Shown: in pieces, positions 43,033 to 50,867 of the stretch | Layout: the number at the start of each line of letters is the position of its first letter | Numbering within the stretch: position 1 is the first letter of the stretch | NCBI GenBank assembly: GCA_029565395.1 | Contig: JAKQOG010000202.1 | Span: forward strand, 1-50,867 | DNA length: 50,867 nucleotides | DNA from: Candidatus Hydrogenedentota bacterium | GTDB lineage: Bacteria; Hydrogenedentota; Hydrogenedentia; Hydrogenedentales; CAILVY01 | Direction: 5' to 3' | Notes under the pieces: model-generated | Told to the model about the DNA's origin: nothing | What the model saw: the letters and a program-made list of their open reading frames with translations, nothing else | The model's database searches: none | Made by a program: the position numbers and the translations under genes

Positions 43033-43764
43033 ATGAATAAGCGAATGTATATCATCATCAGTGCAGTTGCCTTGGTTTTCGGCATGACCTTGGGTATGCA
43101 GACAGCCTATGCCGAAAATTTTGGGAAGGCAGTTGGGAAGGCCTTGTTGAATGCAGCAAGCCATAGCCGCGGCGGAAATATCGGACAGTCCTTGCGCGGT
43201 TTGCCCCATGGCGATAACGTGGGCAATCTCTTGAATGGTCTGGGTAATTTGAGCCGGTCTGGAAGTCATTCCTCTTCAAATAGAAACAACCCGTTTGGGA
43301 ACGGCGGCGACTTGGGCAATATTTTGCAGGGTTTGGGTGGCGCGTACGGGCAGGATCGTCATGACAGCCATCATGATAGTGATTATGCGAAGGCCTATCG
43401 CGACGTGGGCATTGCGAATGCCGTGGCGCAGGTGGTGAGCACGCTGGCAATTGTGGGTATGGAGCAACAGTATGGCCAGTATGGTTATGGCCAGCCTGTG
43501 GCATATGGTCAGCCCGTGGCGTATGGTCAGCCTGTAGCGTATGGTCAGCCCATGGCGTATGGCCAGCCTGTGGCGTGTGCGTCCGCCGGCAATTATGTCA
43601 CGGAGCGCGTGCTGGTGAATCCCGCCCATTATGAAGAAGTGAAAGTGTGGATTCCGGAAACGGTGGACATACGCACCGGTGTTCGCAGCGGCGGGTATTA
43701 TGAAATCCGCCAGCGTTATGTCCCTGAAGTCTATGAATACCGTCCCGTGTGGGTTGCCAGGTAA
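43033..43764 (+). CDS. Secreted protein with YGQPVA tandem repeats
   Basis: The 243-residue protein has a ribosome site (GGAGAG) and a signal peptide (about 1-27, ending TAYAEN). The mature part has a Gly/Asn/Ser-rich region with HDSHHDS (possible metal binding) and a short hydrophobic helix (VAQVVSTLAIVGM). Five hexapeptide repeats Y-G-Q-P-V/M-A follow (residues ~152-181). The C-terminal domain reads ERVLVNPAHYEEVKVWIPETVDIRTGVRSGGYYEIRQRYVPEVYEYRPVW, a YXX-type beta domain seen in short planctomycete-like envelope proteins. No enzyme motif was seen. Envelope location is inferred. Confidence 0.75.
   Translation: MNKRMYIIISAVALVFGMTLGMQTAYAENFGKAVGKALLNAASHSRGGNIGQSLRGLPHGDNVGNLLNGLGNLSRSGSHSSSNRNNPFGNGGDLGNILQGLGGAYGQDRHDSHHDSDYAKAYRDVGIANAVAQVVSTLAIVGMEQQYGQYGYGQPVAYGQPVAYGQPVAYGQPMAYGQPVACASAGNYVTERVLVNPAHYEEVKVWIPETVDIRTGVRSGGYYEIRQRYVPEVYEYRPVWVAR
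43486..43575 (+). repeat. 18-base tandem repeat x5 (YGQPVA)
   Basis: Five adjacent 18-base units inside the secreted-protein gene differ only at a few positions. Copy number can vary by slippage without shifting the frame. Confidence 0.9.
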
Positions 43765-43801
43765 ATCGTCTCCCCTATCATTCCCCTTCTTTCTTAAGGG
43801 T

Positions 43802-43837
43802 CTTCCAGGAGCCTAAACAACTCCTGGAAGGCCTTTT
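43802..43837 (+). terminator. Rho-independent terminator
   Basis: A perfect 10-base stem (CTTCCAGGAG at 43802-43811 with CTCCTGGAAG at 43821-43830) is followed by GCC and TTTTT (43833-43837). It ends the gene for the YGQPVA protein and abuts the convergent transporter gene. Confidence 0.9.
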
Positions 43838-44766
43838 TATGCGTCAAATGATTCCGCTGTTTTATTGTGCCCTCCGAATTCCGCGTGGATGACGAGAAAG
43901 GTTCCGGTGAGGAGATTGGCGGCGCCTACCCATTGTACCCAGTACATGGATTCATCGTGCCAGAGCAAGAGGGCGATGAAATGAGTGATGAGAGGGTTCA
44001 ACATGGTGACGCTGGTGCATACGGAGGCGCCGAGGTGTTTTTGGGCGTAGAAAAAGGTGCAGTGGGCGATGGCAATGGGCAGGGTGCCGGAAAGCAGCGC
44101 GAGTGCGGTGATATGTGCGCCTGCTGAGATCAAGGTATGGGGATTTCCAACGAAAAAGGACAGAATGCCGAACATGATGGTGGTATACACCGCCACGGAC
44201 GTGAACATTGGCACAGGATGCAGCGCACCAACCGCATGCTTGCCCCAGACAGCGTAAATAGACCAGGTAAAGGCCGTGAAAATGATGAGCAAGGTGGCCG
44301 TATTCAAACTGGGCAGAAGCGAGGTGGAGGGATCCTGGATTAACACGCCGCCCACGCCGAACAGACCGAGCAATGTGCCGATCAGAAACAGCGGACTCCG
44401 GATTACGCCGCGCTCTTCGCGGAAGAGAAAAAAACTGAGCAGAATAATCAGCGGGACCTGAAGTTTTACCACAAACTGCGCCACGGTGGCTGTGGTGGAA
44501 TAGACGCCGACGGTCCAGGCGGTCTGCATCACTGTGTTCGCCACCGCCAGGCCGAAGGTGGCGGGATTCAAGAAGGCTTGGCGGAGTCCGGAACGGTACA
44601 GGATGCCGCTGACCACCACCAAGACCACGGTGGCGCTGAAATACCGGATGAAGGCCTGCGAATACGGATCATAGGCCCCGCTCAAATACCGGATAAACAC
44701 AGGCGAAAGCGACCACCCGAAGGTGGTTACGAACAAGGCAATATAGGCAATCAGGTGCCGGTTCAT
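43837..44766 (-). CDS. EamA/DMT-superfamily transporter
   Basis: The 309-residue membrane protein has about ten hydrophobic helices arranged as two EamA repeats (residues ~5-142 and ~155-295). Signatures include FGWSLSPVFIRYL at the start and FTAFTWSIYAVWGKHAV at the start of the second repeat. It is probably an inner-membrane exporter or permease of small metabolites; the substrate cannot be predicted. The upstream region on this strand carries a cluster of GGACA motifs. Confidence 0.88.
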   Translation of the reverse strand: MNRHLIAYIALFVTTFGWSLSPVFIRYLSGAYDPYSQAFIRYFSATVVLVVVSGILYRSGLRQAFLNPATFGLAVANTVMQTAWTVGVYSTTATVAQFVVKLQVPLIILLSFFLFREERGVIRSPLFLIGTLLGLFGVGGVLIQDPSTSLLPSLNTATLLIIFTAFTWSIYAVWGKHAVGALHPVPMFTSVAVYTTIMFGILSFFVGNPHTLISAGAHITALALLSGTLPIAIAHCTFFYAQKHLGASVCTSVTMLNPLITHFIALLLWHDESMYWVQWVGAANLLTGTFLVIHAEFGGHNKTAESFDA

Positions 44767-44792
44767 CTTTTAAAATTTATTACTCTGGCAGT

Positions 44793-44901
44793 TGGACAAA
44801 TGTGGGTGTTTTTCTGGACAAAATATTGGACAAAAAATCTATAACATATTGAATCACAATATATTACGCTGGACATTTTTAGGGACAAACTCCGGGACAA
44901 A
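44793..44901 (+). repeat. GGACA(AA) motif cluster upstream of the transporter
   Basis: TGGACAAA occurs at 44793, 44815 and 44827, TGGACA at 44870, and GGGACAAA at 44882 and 44894. Three of the intervals are 12 bases. The region is otherwise AT-rich and non-coding. It could be protein-binding sites or a decayed tandem repeat. Confidence 0.55.
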
Positions 44902-44943
44902 AATGCCCACCATATAGTACAAAGTAAATCACTTTATAGAGGG

Positions 44944-46011
44944 TTATATCCCCGCGTTTTTACGCAGGCGCATGAGGGTCTGGACGGTTTCGTCGGGGAT
45001 GACGCCGTGGGTGTCCGGGGGCACGTCGAGCAACAGGTTGACCCCGCGCTGACGGCTGGCCTGGAACTCGGCGAGGAGGTCGTTGTCCGCTCGGAGCTTG
45101 TCCTCTTTGACCCAGAACCATTCCTTGCCGATGGGATTGCAGATTTCGCCGGGCATGTAGTATTCGGCGCCTTCGATGGTGCGCCATTTCTGGTGGCCCT
45201 GACCGGGTGGGAGGCTGCGTTCGATGGCGATGATGTCGGAGGGCCAGGCGTATTCCACATCGTATGTTTCCTGGGTGGAGATGCCGCTGTTCATCATGAT
45301 GATCGCGTCGGGATTCAGCGAGGCGAGATGATTGTAGAGGAAGGTGCGGTAGCCGCGTCCGAGCACACCGGGGATGTCAATCCATAATTCCGCGAAGGGA
45401 CCATACGTTTTAATGAGTTCGGTGAGCTGGTTCGTTTGAAATGTTTGATAAACGGAGGTGGTGTACGAGGGCAGTTCTTTACCCTTGTCAGACGGTGTTT
45501 GACTGCCGAAGCGGTTGTGGTTGTCCCACGAGCAATAATAGAAGCCGGGGAGTATGCCGTGTTTCTTGCAGGACTCCACGAACTTGCCCATGACGTCGGT
45601 TTTGTCGCCACTGTTCGCCACGGTATAGTCGGTATACTTGCTGGGCCAGAGGCAGTGCCCCGCGACGTGTTTCGACGTCAGCACGATATATTTCATGCCG
45701 GCGTCGCGTGCCACGGAGACCCACTGATCCACGTCAAGCTTGTCCGGCGCATAGGTGGAGGCGGGAGCCTTTCCGTCGGGTAGTTCAGCTTGGACAAACG
45801 TGCTCATGCCAAAGTGAATGAACATGCCATAGCCGAGGGATTCCCACGCCTGCAATTGTTCAAGACTCAATCGTTGTGCGCCGCGTTTCATCGCTGGTTC
45901 TTCCTTCTGTGCTTCGGCCGTGGATGCACCACCCGCCGCGGCCATGGTCAGACCGCCTGCGGCCATTCGGGTGAAAAAACTGCGCCGGGGAATGTCATGT
46001 TTCCTCTCCAT
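44944..46011 (-). CDS. GH29 alpha-L-fucosidase-like exported enzyme
   Basis: The start at 46011 has AAGGAGG eight bases upstream. The 355-residue product begins with a twin-arginine signal (IPRRSFFTRMAAGG). The GH29 barrel shows YGMFIHFGMSTF, MKYIVLTSKHVAGHCLWPSKYTDY, ILPGFYYCSWDN and FAELWIDIPG, where the Asp is the likely nucleophile. VNLLLDVPPDTHGVIP closes the domain. It lacks the C-terminal beta-sandwich of longer fucosidases. The substrate may be a fucosylated or related glycan. Confidence 0.88.
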   Translation of the reverse strand: MERKHDIPRRSFFTRMAAGGLTMAAAGGASTAEAQKEEPAMKRGAQRLSLEQLQAWESLGYGMFIHFGMSTFVQAELPDGKAPASTYAPDKLDVDQWVSVARDAGMKYIVLTSKHVAGHCLWPSKYTDYTVANSGDKTDVMGKFVESCKKHGILPGFYYCSWDNHNRFGSQTPSDKGKELPSYTTSVYQTFQTNQLTELIKTYGPFAELWIDIPGVLGRGYRTFLYNHLASLNPDAIIMMNSGISTQETYDVEYAWPSDIIAIERSLPPGQGHQKWRTIEGAEYYMPGEICNPIGKEWFWVKEDKLRADNDLLAEFQASRQRGVNLLLDVPPDTHGVIPDETVQTLMRLRKNAGI

Positions 46012-46451
46012 TGTCCGTTCCTCCTTTTCAATGCATTGTACACGGTTTCTAAGGTATTTACATATTGCGTATCCGATGCTGGTGCGCCCCATTTGATTCC
46101 AGAATGTTGGTAAGGGTAATAATAGTCCTGTGTTTTGCGAGACTCTCGGGTATTTACGCCTCTTCAAGGGAAAAATACATGTATAGGATTGGGTCAATTT
46201 GCAGAGAGAGGCACCTGAAACACGAGGTCTTCTTCATGGGAATATTTTGTACGCATGGGACGTGGCGCATTGAGCGTGTTAACGCTGTTTGCGTTCAGCC
46301 GTGTTTTCCGGCGCGATTAAGATGGAGGGGAGAGAGCGCCGCGCGTATACGTTCTCGCTGTCCTGCAGAGGATCGTGTGCGCGTCAGTGAAATCGTTTAG
46401 TTCCCATTTTACACTGTCAGTTTCTTTCTCAAGGTGGTTTTCACGCGCATT
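46012..46451. other. Intergenic region between GH29 and sialidase-like genes
   Basis: About 440 bases. An open frame on the plus strand here (46065-46400) has an unnatural, Arg/Cys-rich composition and no ribosome site, so I do not call it. The region should contain the GH29 promoter, but no clear box pair was seen. There is no strong hairpin. Confidence 0.5.
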
Positions 46452-47564
46452 TCACAGTTTTAAGAAATCCTTTTCATTCACGCGCACGGCCAGGGGCGGG
46501 TTGACGTTGCCGTAATGGGTGATGACCCAAAGTTCGCCCGGCGCGGCTTCGAAAAGGTATGGGTATGACAGTTGATCGCCAGGGTGCCGTGCAATAACTA
46601 CGGGTTCGGTCCAGGTTTTTGCGTCATCGGAGGAAAACGCGAGCGAAAGTTCTTCGCGGTGCCACGAAGCGGGGAATTCGCTGGTGGGGCCGCCGCCCTT
46701 GGATTTCGGCCACGTGCGGCCCTCCGGATTGAGCCGGTTCCAGACAAGCGCAAGGTGACCGTTCTGAAGACGCAATATCCAGGCAGGGGCGCTGCTGGCA
46801 TCGAGGGTCATGGGTTGAATGGTGCGCCAATACCGGCCCTGATCATCGGAATACGCGGACCACAGCTTGTCGAGATTGGTGCGGATGATCATGAGTAAGC
46901 GCCCATCGGAAAGTTCGGCCACGGTGGGCTCCACCGCCCCGTCATGATGGCCATGTCCGCCCAGATCAATCCAATTACTCTGTTTCCACGCCGCCCCTTC
47001 ATCATCTGACACGAACGAGCACGAAATCCAGCGGCGCAGTTCGGGAACGAGGTGTTCGGCGGTCAGGACGATGCGCCCGCTGGTGATCTGGATGAATCCC
47101 ATGAAGTCGGCGTTATAGCCGTCCAGGAGGCGTTGTTTATCGCGCCACGTCTTGCCGCCGTCGGTGCTGCGGATCGTCCAGAGTTCAAGCTTACATCCGG
47201 GATTCGGCCCCTCCGTGTCGTTGTTCCAATCCCATTTATAGGCGCTCATATCGAGGAACGCAATGACGATCGTGCCGGATTTCGTCTTTAGAAACTGCCC
47301 GACATGACCGTTGGCCGCGATATCGATGCCGGGATCAATCGGCGCGCCGCCTTCCGACCATGTTTTTCCGTTGTCCGTGCTTGATCGCAGAATGTTCTTG
47401 TCAATGACAAGCAAGGCGCCGTCGTTATTCCGCACAAACGGCCCATATTTGGTGATTTCCAGGGGTGCGCACCGCGGATCGATCCACCGCCCGCCATCGG
47501 GCGCATCCCCAGCGGCGAGCGACAAGGCGGAAACCATAAGCAGGGCGGCAAGTGTCGTTCCCAT
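46452..47564 (-). CDS. Secreted sialidase-like (BNR/Asp-box) protein
   Basis: The start at 47564 has GAGGAG about eight bases upstream. The 370-residue protein has a signal peptide (about 1-18) and a six-bladed propeller marked by Asp-boxes (SSTDNGKTW, RSTDGGKTW, SDDEGAAW, SDDQGRYW, SSDDAKTW). Candidate catalytic residues include Arg and Asp in the early blades and the EPTVAELSDGRL segment, whose Glu matches the family's conserved position. It may be a sialidase or a related exo-glycosidase. It lies on the same strand as the GH29 gene. Confidence 0.8.
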   Translation of the reverse strand: MGTTLAALLMVSALSLAAGDAPDGGRWIDPRCAPLEITKYGPFVRNNDGALLVIDKNILRSSTDNGKTWSEGGAPIDPGIDIAANGHVGQFLKTKSGTIVIAFLDMSAYKWDWNNDTEGPNPGCKLELWTIRSTDGGKTWRDKQRLLDGYNADFMGFIQITSGRIVLTAEHLVPELRRWISCSFVSDDEGAAWKQSNWIDLGGHGHHDGAVEPTVAELSDGRLLMIIRTNLDKLWSAYSDDQGRYWRTIQPMTLDASSAPAWILRLQNGHLALVWNRLNPEGRTWPKSKGGGPTSEFPASWHREELSLAFSSDDAKTWTEPVVIARHPGDQLSYPYLFEAAPGELWVITHYGNVNPPLAVRVNEKDFLKL

Positions 47565-47744
47565 AGCAACTTCTCCTCTTTTATGTAACCATACTATACA
47601 TTTGGCAGGACTAAATGCTAAGTAAGGGTGCATCCAAGGTTATTTCGCTTTATTTTCCTGTTGGGGATTAACGTTCATCCTTTTCGGGTACTGGAACCTA
47701 ACCTGTGAATATAATGTCAAATACAGAAAACATGGATTTATTCT

Positions 47745-48983
47745 ATGGGTAAAACATGGATATCATTTTTCACCATTGTCCTTTTGACCAGTCTTGCTGA
47801 ATCGGATAAACCCGGTGCATGGCCTCCGGAAACCCCTGTTGGGAACGAATGGATCGACCAGCACACCGGGCATCGCGTTATCCGCTTGTCCCGCCGCGAA
47901 GGGAACAACGAGGTGTTTTATTTCCATCAAAACCCCTTTACGGCCAGCGGCGACAAGATGGTGTTTATGGGGTTAACCCAAAATGGCCGCAATGTGTTCA
48001 CCGTTGACTTGAAGACGCTTGAAATCCGCCAGATCACAACGATCAGCACGGGGTTTGAAGTGGTGGCGCCGAAGAGCTGCACGCTGTATTACATGAGCGG
48101 AGATAAGGTGTATTCAACCAACATTGACTCGCTGGAAACGCGGGAAATCGCAACCGTGCCGCATCATTACACATCGGGGCGCGGGCTCAGCGTAAACAGT
48201 GACGAAACATTGCTGGCGGGTTGTTACTGCCTCGGCGAGGAGAAGTATTACACGTCCAAAATGCCGCGCAAACAATGGATTCGGGAAATCTGGAAGGCAA
48301 AATTACCCAATGCGCTTTACACTATTGATATCAAGAGTGGAAAGGTCTGTGAAATCTATCGCGAGAACGAATGGCTCGGACATGTCCAGTTTTCGCCCAC
48401 CGATCCGAATCTGATCGAGTTCTGCCATGAAGGCCCCAGCCGGGACGTTGAACGCATGTGGATGATCCGCTCGGACGGCACGGGCCTGAAAAAACTCCAC
48501 GAAAAGAAATGGCGGCGCGAACTCCAGACCCATGAATTCTGGTCGCCGGACGGGAAGAAGGTCTGGTGCGATTTTCAGACGCCGCGCTGGCCGGTCAAGA
48601 TCGCAACGTTTATGGAAAAGATCTCCGAGCCCCGCTTTTATCTCGCCTCAATTGATGTGCAAACCCTTGAGCTAAAAAAATACCCGTTCAACATGCGTTA
48701 CGCCTCCCGCCATTTCAATATCTCTCCGGATCAAACCATGTTCTGCGGCGACGGCGAGGGCGGAAGTTTCCGATTATGCCCCTCCGGCAAATGGATATTC
48801 CTTTACCGATTCGATCACGGCAAACTGCATGTTGAAAAGCTGTGCAGCATGGCGGGACATTCCTGGAGTTACTACCCGGAGCCCAACACGCACTTTACGC
48901 CCGATGGACAATGGGTGGTCTTTCAGTCGGATGTTGGGGGAACGCTACAGGTCTATGCGGTCGAAGTAAAGCCAGCGCAATGA
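47745..48983 (+). CDS. PL22-like oligogalacturonate lyase, secreted
   Basis: The 412-residue protein has a hydrophobic N-terminus (about 4-18) and then a beta-propeller matching oligogalacturonate lyases: TGHRVIRLSRREGNNEVFYFHQNPFTASGDKMVF, GRGLSVNSDETLLAGC, LGHVQFSPTDPNLIEFCHEGP, ELQTHEFWSPDGKKVWCDF and HFNISPDQTMFCGDGEGG. His and Gln positions for the metal and catalytic base are present. It would cleave unsaturated pectin oligomers by beta-elimination. The start lacks a strong ribosome site. Confidence 0.8.
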   Translation: MGKTWISFFTIVLLTSLAESDKPGAWPPETPVGNEWIDQHTGHRVIRLSRREGNNEVFYFHQNPFTASGDKMVFMGLTQNGRNVFTVDLKTLEIRQITTISTGFEVVAPKSCTLYYMSGDKVYSTNIDSLETREIATVPHHYTSGRGLSVNSDETLLAGCYCLGEEKYYTSKMPRKQWIREIWKAKLPNALYTIDIKSGKVCEIYRENEWLGHVQFSPTDPNLIEFCHEGPSRDVERMWMIRSDGTGLKKLHEKKWRRELQTHEFWSPDGKKVWCDFQTPRWPVKIATFMEKISEPRFYLASIDVQTLELKKYPFNMRYASRHFNISPDQTMFCGDGEGGSFRLCPSGKWIFLYRFDHGKLHVEKLCSMAGHSWSYYPEPNTHFTPDGQWVVFQSDVGGTLQVYAVEVKPAQ

Positions 48984-49029
48984 TCTGTTTTGGCATTGCT
49001 TTCTTCCCTTCTATAGTCCTTTTGTATTT

Positions 49030-49059
49030 TTGACAGTCCGGTTTACACGCTCCTATACT
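49030..49059 (+). promoter_or_regulatory. Strong sigma70-type promoter
   Basis: TTGACA (49030-49035) and TATACT (49054-49059) are separated by 18 bases, about 70 bases ahead of the Cache–SpoIIE phosphatase start at 49127. Confidence 0.75.
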
Positions 49060-49126
49060 TTTGTCCGGAAACATTTTGAAAAGGCGAATATCACCCCTTT
49101 TTCGTATTTCCTGTTGGAGGAATTTC

Positions 49127-50788
49127 ATGCCGTCTATGTGGACGAAGGTTAGGTTTGGCCTGGCATTCAAGTTATCCGCGCTTATTGTGTTGAGCACGGC
49201 GGCCATTTTCATTTCCGCGTCCACGTACAACTACTTCGTGTCGCAGCGGATTGTGCTGCATAACGTCGAAAAGAGCGCGAGCAGCCTGGCCCTGGCCACC
49301 GCGTGTCATATTGAGGAAATCCTGGGGCGCATCGAGGCGGTTCCCACGTTTACCGCGCTGGCGTTGGAAACAGCGCCGCTTGAGACCGGCGCCATCGAAA
49401 CCCTGGTGCGCACCGTGGTAGGGACCAATCCTGCGATTTTCGGATCGACCATCGCGTTCGAGCCGAAGGCCTTTGACGGTGTATCGATCCATTTCGCCCC
49501 CTATGCCTTTCGCTCTGGAGACAACATCGAAATGACCCGTCTGGGCGGTGATCAATATCAATATCACCAATGGGATTGGTACCGTGTCCCGAAGGAAACG
49601 ACCCGCGCCCAATGGAGTGAACCGTATTTTGACGAGGGCGGCGGCAACATCGCGATGGCCACGTATTCTGTTCCCTTTTACCGGGAAGTGAACGGAGAAC
49701 GCCGGTTCATGGGCGTGGTTACCGTCGATATCGCCCTGGACTGGCTGCGGGACATCATAAACGGCGTGCAGGTCTTCTTCGAATCAGGGTATGCGTTTAT
49801 TCTGTCTTCAAACGGCACCTTCATCTGTCATCCGAACACCGGCTATGTTATGCGAAAGACCGTTTTCAACCTGGCAGAGGAAAAAAACGTTCCGGAATGG
49901 CGGGAGGCAGGCCGGGAGATGGTGACGGGCGGGAAAGGCTTCATTACGCTTCCTGGGATTCACGTTGGGGGGCCTGCATGGATGGCGTACGTTCCGCTTC
50001 CTTCGGCGAATTGGTCGTTGGGGGTGATATTCCCGGCCAAGGATCTTTTCCGCGATGTTCTCCGGCTGACCTATATCACCGCCGCCATTGGGTTGATCGG
50101 ACTGTGCATTCTCTTTCTGCTAATCGTGTATGTGGCGGTGCGCATTACCGGTCCGTTGCGCGACCTTTCACACAGAACCACGGAAATCGCAAAAGGGAAC
50201 CTCGATGCGCCACTCCCGCGCATCCGCGGCAAAGATGAAGTGGGCGAATTATCGCATTCATTCGAGAACATGCGCACGGCGCTCAAAGAATACATCAAGG
50301 ATCTAACCGAGACCACGGCGGAGAAGGAACGCATCGAGAGCGAACTCAACATCGCGCACGATATTCAGATGAGTTTTTTGCCGCGCGTGTTTCCGCCGTT
50401 CCCGGATCATTTGGAATTCCGGCTGCACGCGGCCCTCGAACCCGCCCGGGAAGTGGGAGGGGATCTGTACGACTTCTTCCTCCTTGACGGTGAAACGCTC
50501 TTTTTCATCATAGGAGATGTCACCGGCAAAGGCGTGCCCGCGGCCTTGTTTATGGCGGTGACGAAGACCTTGATGAAAGGCATTGCGCTGCAGGCGCGCG
50601 ATCCCGCCGTGGTGCTGGGGGCCGTGAACAATGAACTGTGCCACGGCAACGACGCGAATCTGTTTGTAACCGTGTTTTGCGGATGTCTCAATTTCAAGAC
50701 CGGCGAATTGCGCTACTCGAACGCGGGGGGCCTGCGTCATCAAAGGAGGTTTTCAAATTTTGTTGTTTTTTTGCCAGAGATATTGTAG
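49127..50788 (+). pseudogene. Cache–HAMP–SpoIIE/RsbU phosphatase, truncated 3' end
   Basis: The start has GGAGG six bases upstream (553 residues). A membrane helix (about 15-35) leads to a double-Cache sensor domain (about 40-320, with WDWYRVPKET and PYFDEGGGNIAMATYSVP), a second helix (about 335-360), HAMP (about 362-415), a coiled coil with AEKERIESELNIAHDIQMSFLP, and a PP2C-type SpoIIE domain. The latter has AREVGGDLYDFF and FFIIGDVTGKGVPAALFMA metal-binding Asp motifs. The chain should continue with SNAGHNPPLL and ~70 more residues, but after GELRYSNAGG it switches to LRHQRRFSNFVVFLPEIL and stops. The C-terminal metal ligands are lost, so activity is doubtful. The break lies next to a toxin–antitoxin-like operator. 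Confidence 0.82.
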
Positions 50789-50804
50789 ATTGTATCTACA
50801 ATAT
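50780..50804. promoter_or_regulatory. Perfect inverted repeat, probable antitoxin operator
   Basis: Arms of 11 bases (50780-50790 and 50794-50804, ATATTGTAGAT type) flank a TGT spacer, 38 bases ahead of the small gene starting at 50842. Its placement and AT-rich symmetry fit an autoregulatory operator. Confidence 0.6.
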
Positions 50805-50841
50805 AACCAAGGATATGATTGAACATAGGAGGAGACATGCC

Positions 50842-50867
50842 ATGAGTAAGGTTGAGCAAATCGAACA
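50842..50867 (+). CDS. Probable antitoxin gene, 3' partial
   Basis: Only the first eight codons are visible: MSKVEQIE, with a strong AGGAGGA ribosome site about 8 bases upstream. This opening is common in small antitoxins paired with RelE/ParE toxins. Together with the operator ahead of it and the broken gene to its left, a toxin–antitoxin module is likely to follow outside the window. Confidence 0.45.

Noticed and set aside
46065..46400. 111-codon plus-strand frame between GH29 and sialidase-like genes
   Set aside because: Arg/Cys-rich composition, no ribosome site, no signal or motif.

Overview
The window is about 51 kb of bacterial chromosome, roughly 55% GC by eye. The gene content points to a member of the Planctomycetota–Verrucomicrobiota–Lentisphaerota group or the candidate phylum Hydrogenedentota. 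The evidence is a DUF1549/DUF1553–DUF1501–PPC-domain gene set, cohesin/dockerin-like secreted proteins with a repeated ELLRxIQLYN motif, H-X-DG pseudopilins, a twin-arginine amidohydrolase, and GH29, sialidase-like and PL22 carbohydrate genes. Hydrogenedentota is my best guess, from protein style only; no rRNA or tRNA gene was seen.

Layout. 1–2.7 kb: three co-directional secreted proteins with dockerin, TSP3-like and cohesin-like modules. 2.8–7.8 kb (minus): a tightly overlapping type II secretion/type IV pilus-like operon (two GspF proteins and four pseudopilins). 7.9–8.9 kb: an HD-GYP phosphodiesterase. 9.0–15.1 kb (minus): PPC-domain protein, DUF1501 and DUF1549/1553, with a PIN toxin/antitoxin pair lodged between the last two. 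15.3–19.0 kb (+): a substrate-binding lipoprotein and a hybrid histidine kinase, probably a receptor–kinase pair, behind a good sigma70-type promoter. 19.2–21.7 kb (+): a cystathionine synthase/lyase and a winged-helix Fe–S protein. 21.8–23.5 kb (minus): a PIN protein and an XRE–M78 protease. 23.6–27.1 kb (minus): two lipoproteins, an SGNH hydrolase and a sodium/solute symporter. 27.2–29.3 kb (minus): a solitary terminase large subunit and a 3D-domain lipoprotein. 29.6–32.1 kb (minus): an amidohydrolase and a nitronate-monooxygenase-like flavoprotein.

32.4–39.7 kb (+) is the most unusual part: a two-gene defence system made of a PLD-nuclease/SF2 helicase and an Eco57I-like adenine methylase/specificity protein. 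The methylase gene carries, in frame, a complete REP-associated tyrosine transposase (RAYT, HUH/Y1 family) flanked by its own GTRG-headed 24-base palindromes. A second palindrome array without a transposase lies further upstream in the same gene. All palindromes within a run repeat every 33 bases (11 codons), so the reading frame stays open across 1,398 codons. The 1.2 kb after it is a graveyard of gene fragments (one DUF1016/YhcG-like) bracketed by two ~120-base direct repeats, and it holds another palindrome of the same architecture with a different stem.

41–42.7 kb: xseA–xseB. 43.0–50.9 kb: a repeat-rich secreted protein, an EamA transporter, a GH29 fucosidase-like enzyme, a sialidase-like protein, a PL22-like oligogalacturonate lyase, and a Cache–HAMP–SpoIIE phosphatase. 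The phosphatase is cut short at its C-terminus beside a perfect 11-base inverted repeat and the start of a probable antitoxin gene. Insertion of small selfish modules (toxin–antitoxin pairs, REP/RAYT) into or between host genes is the recurring theme.
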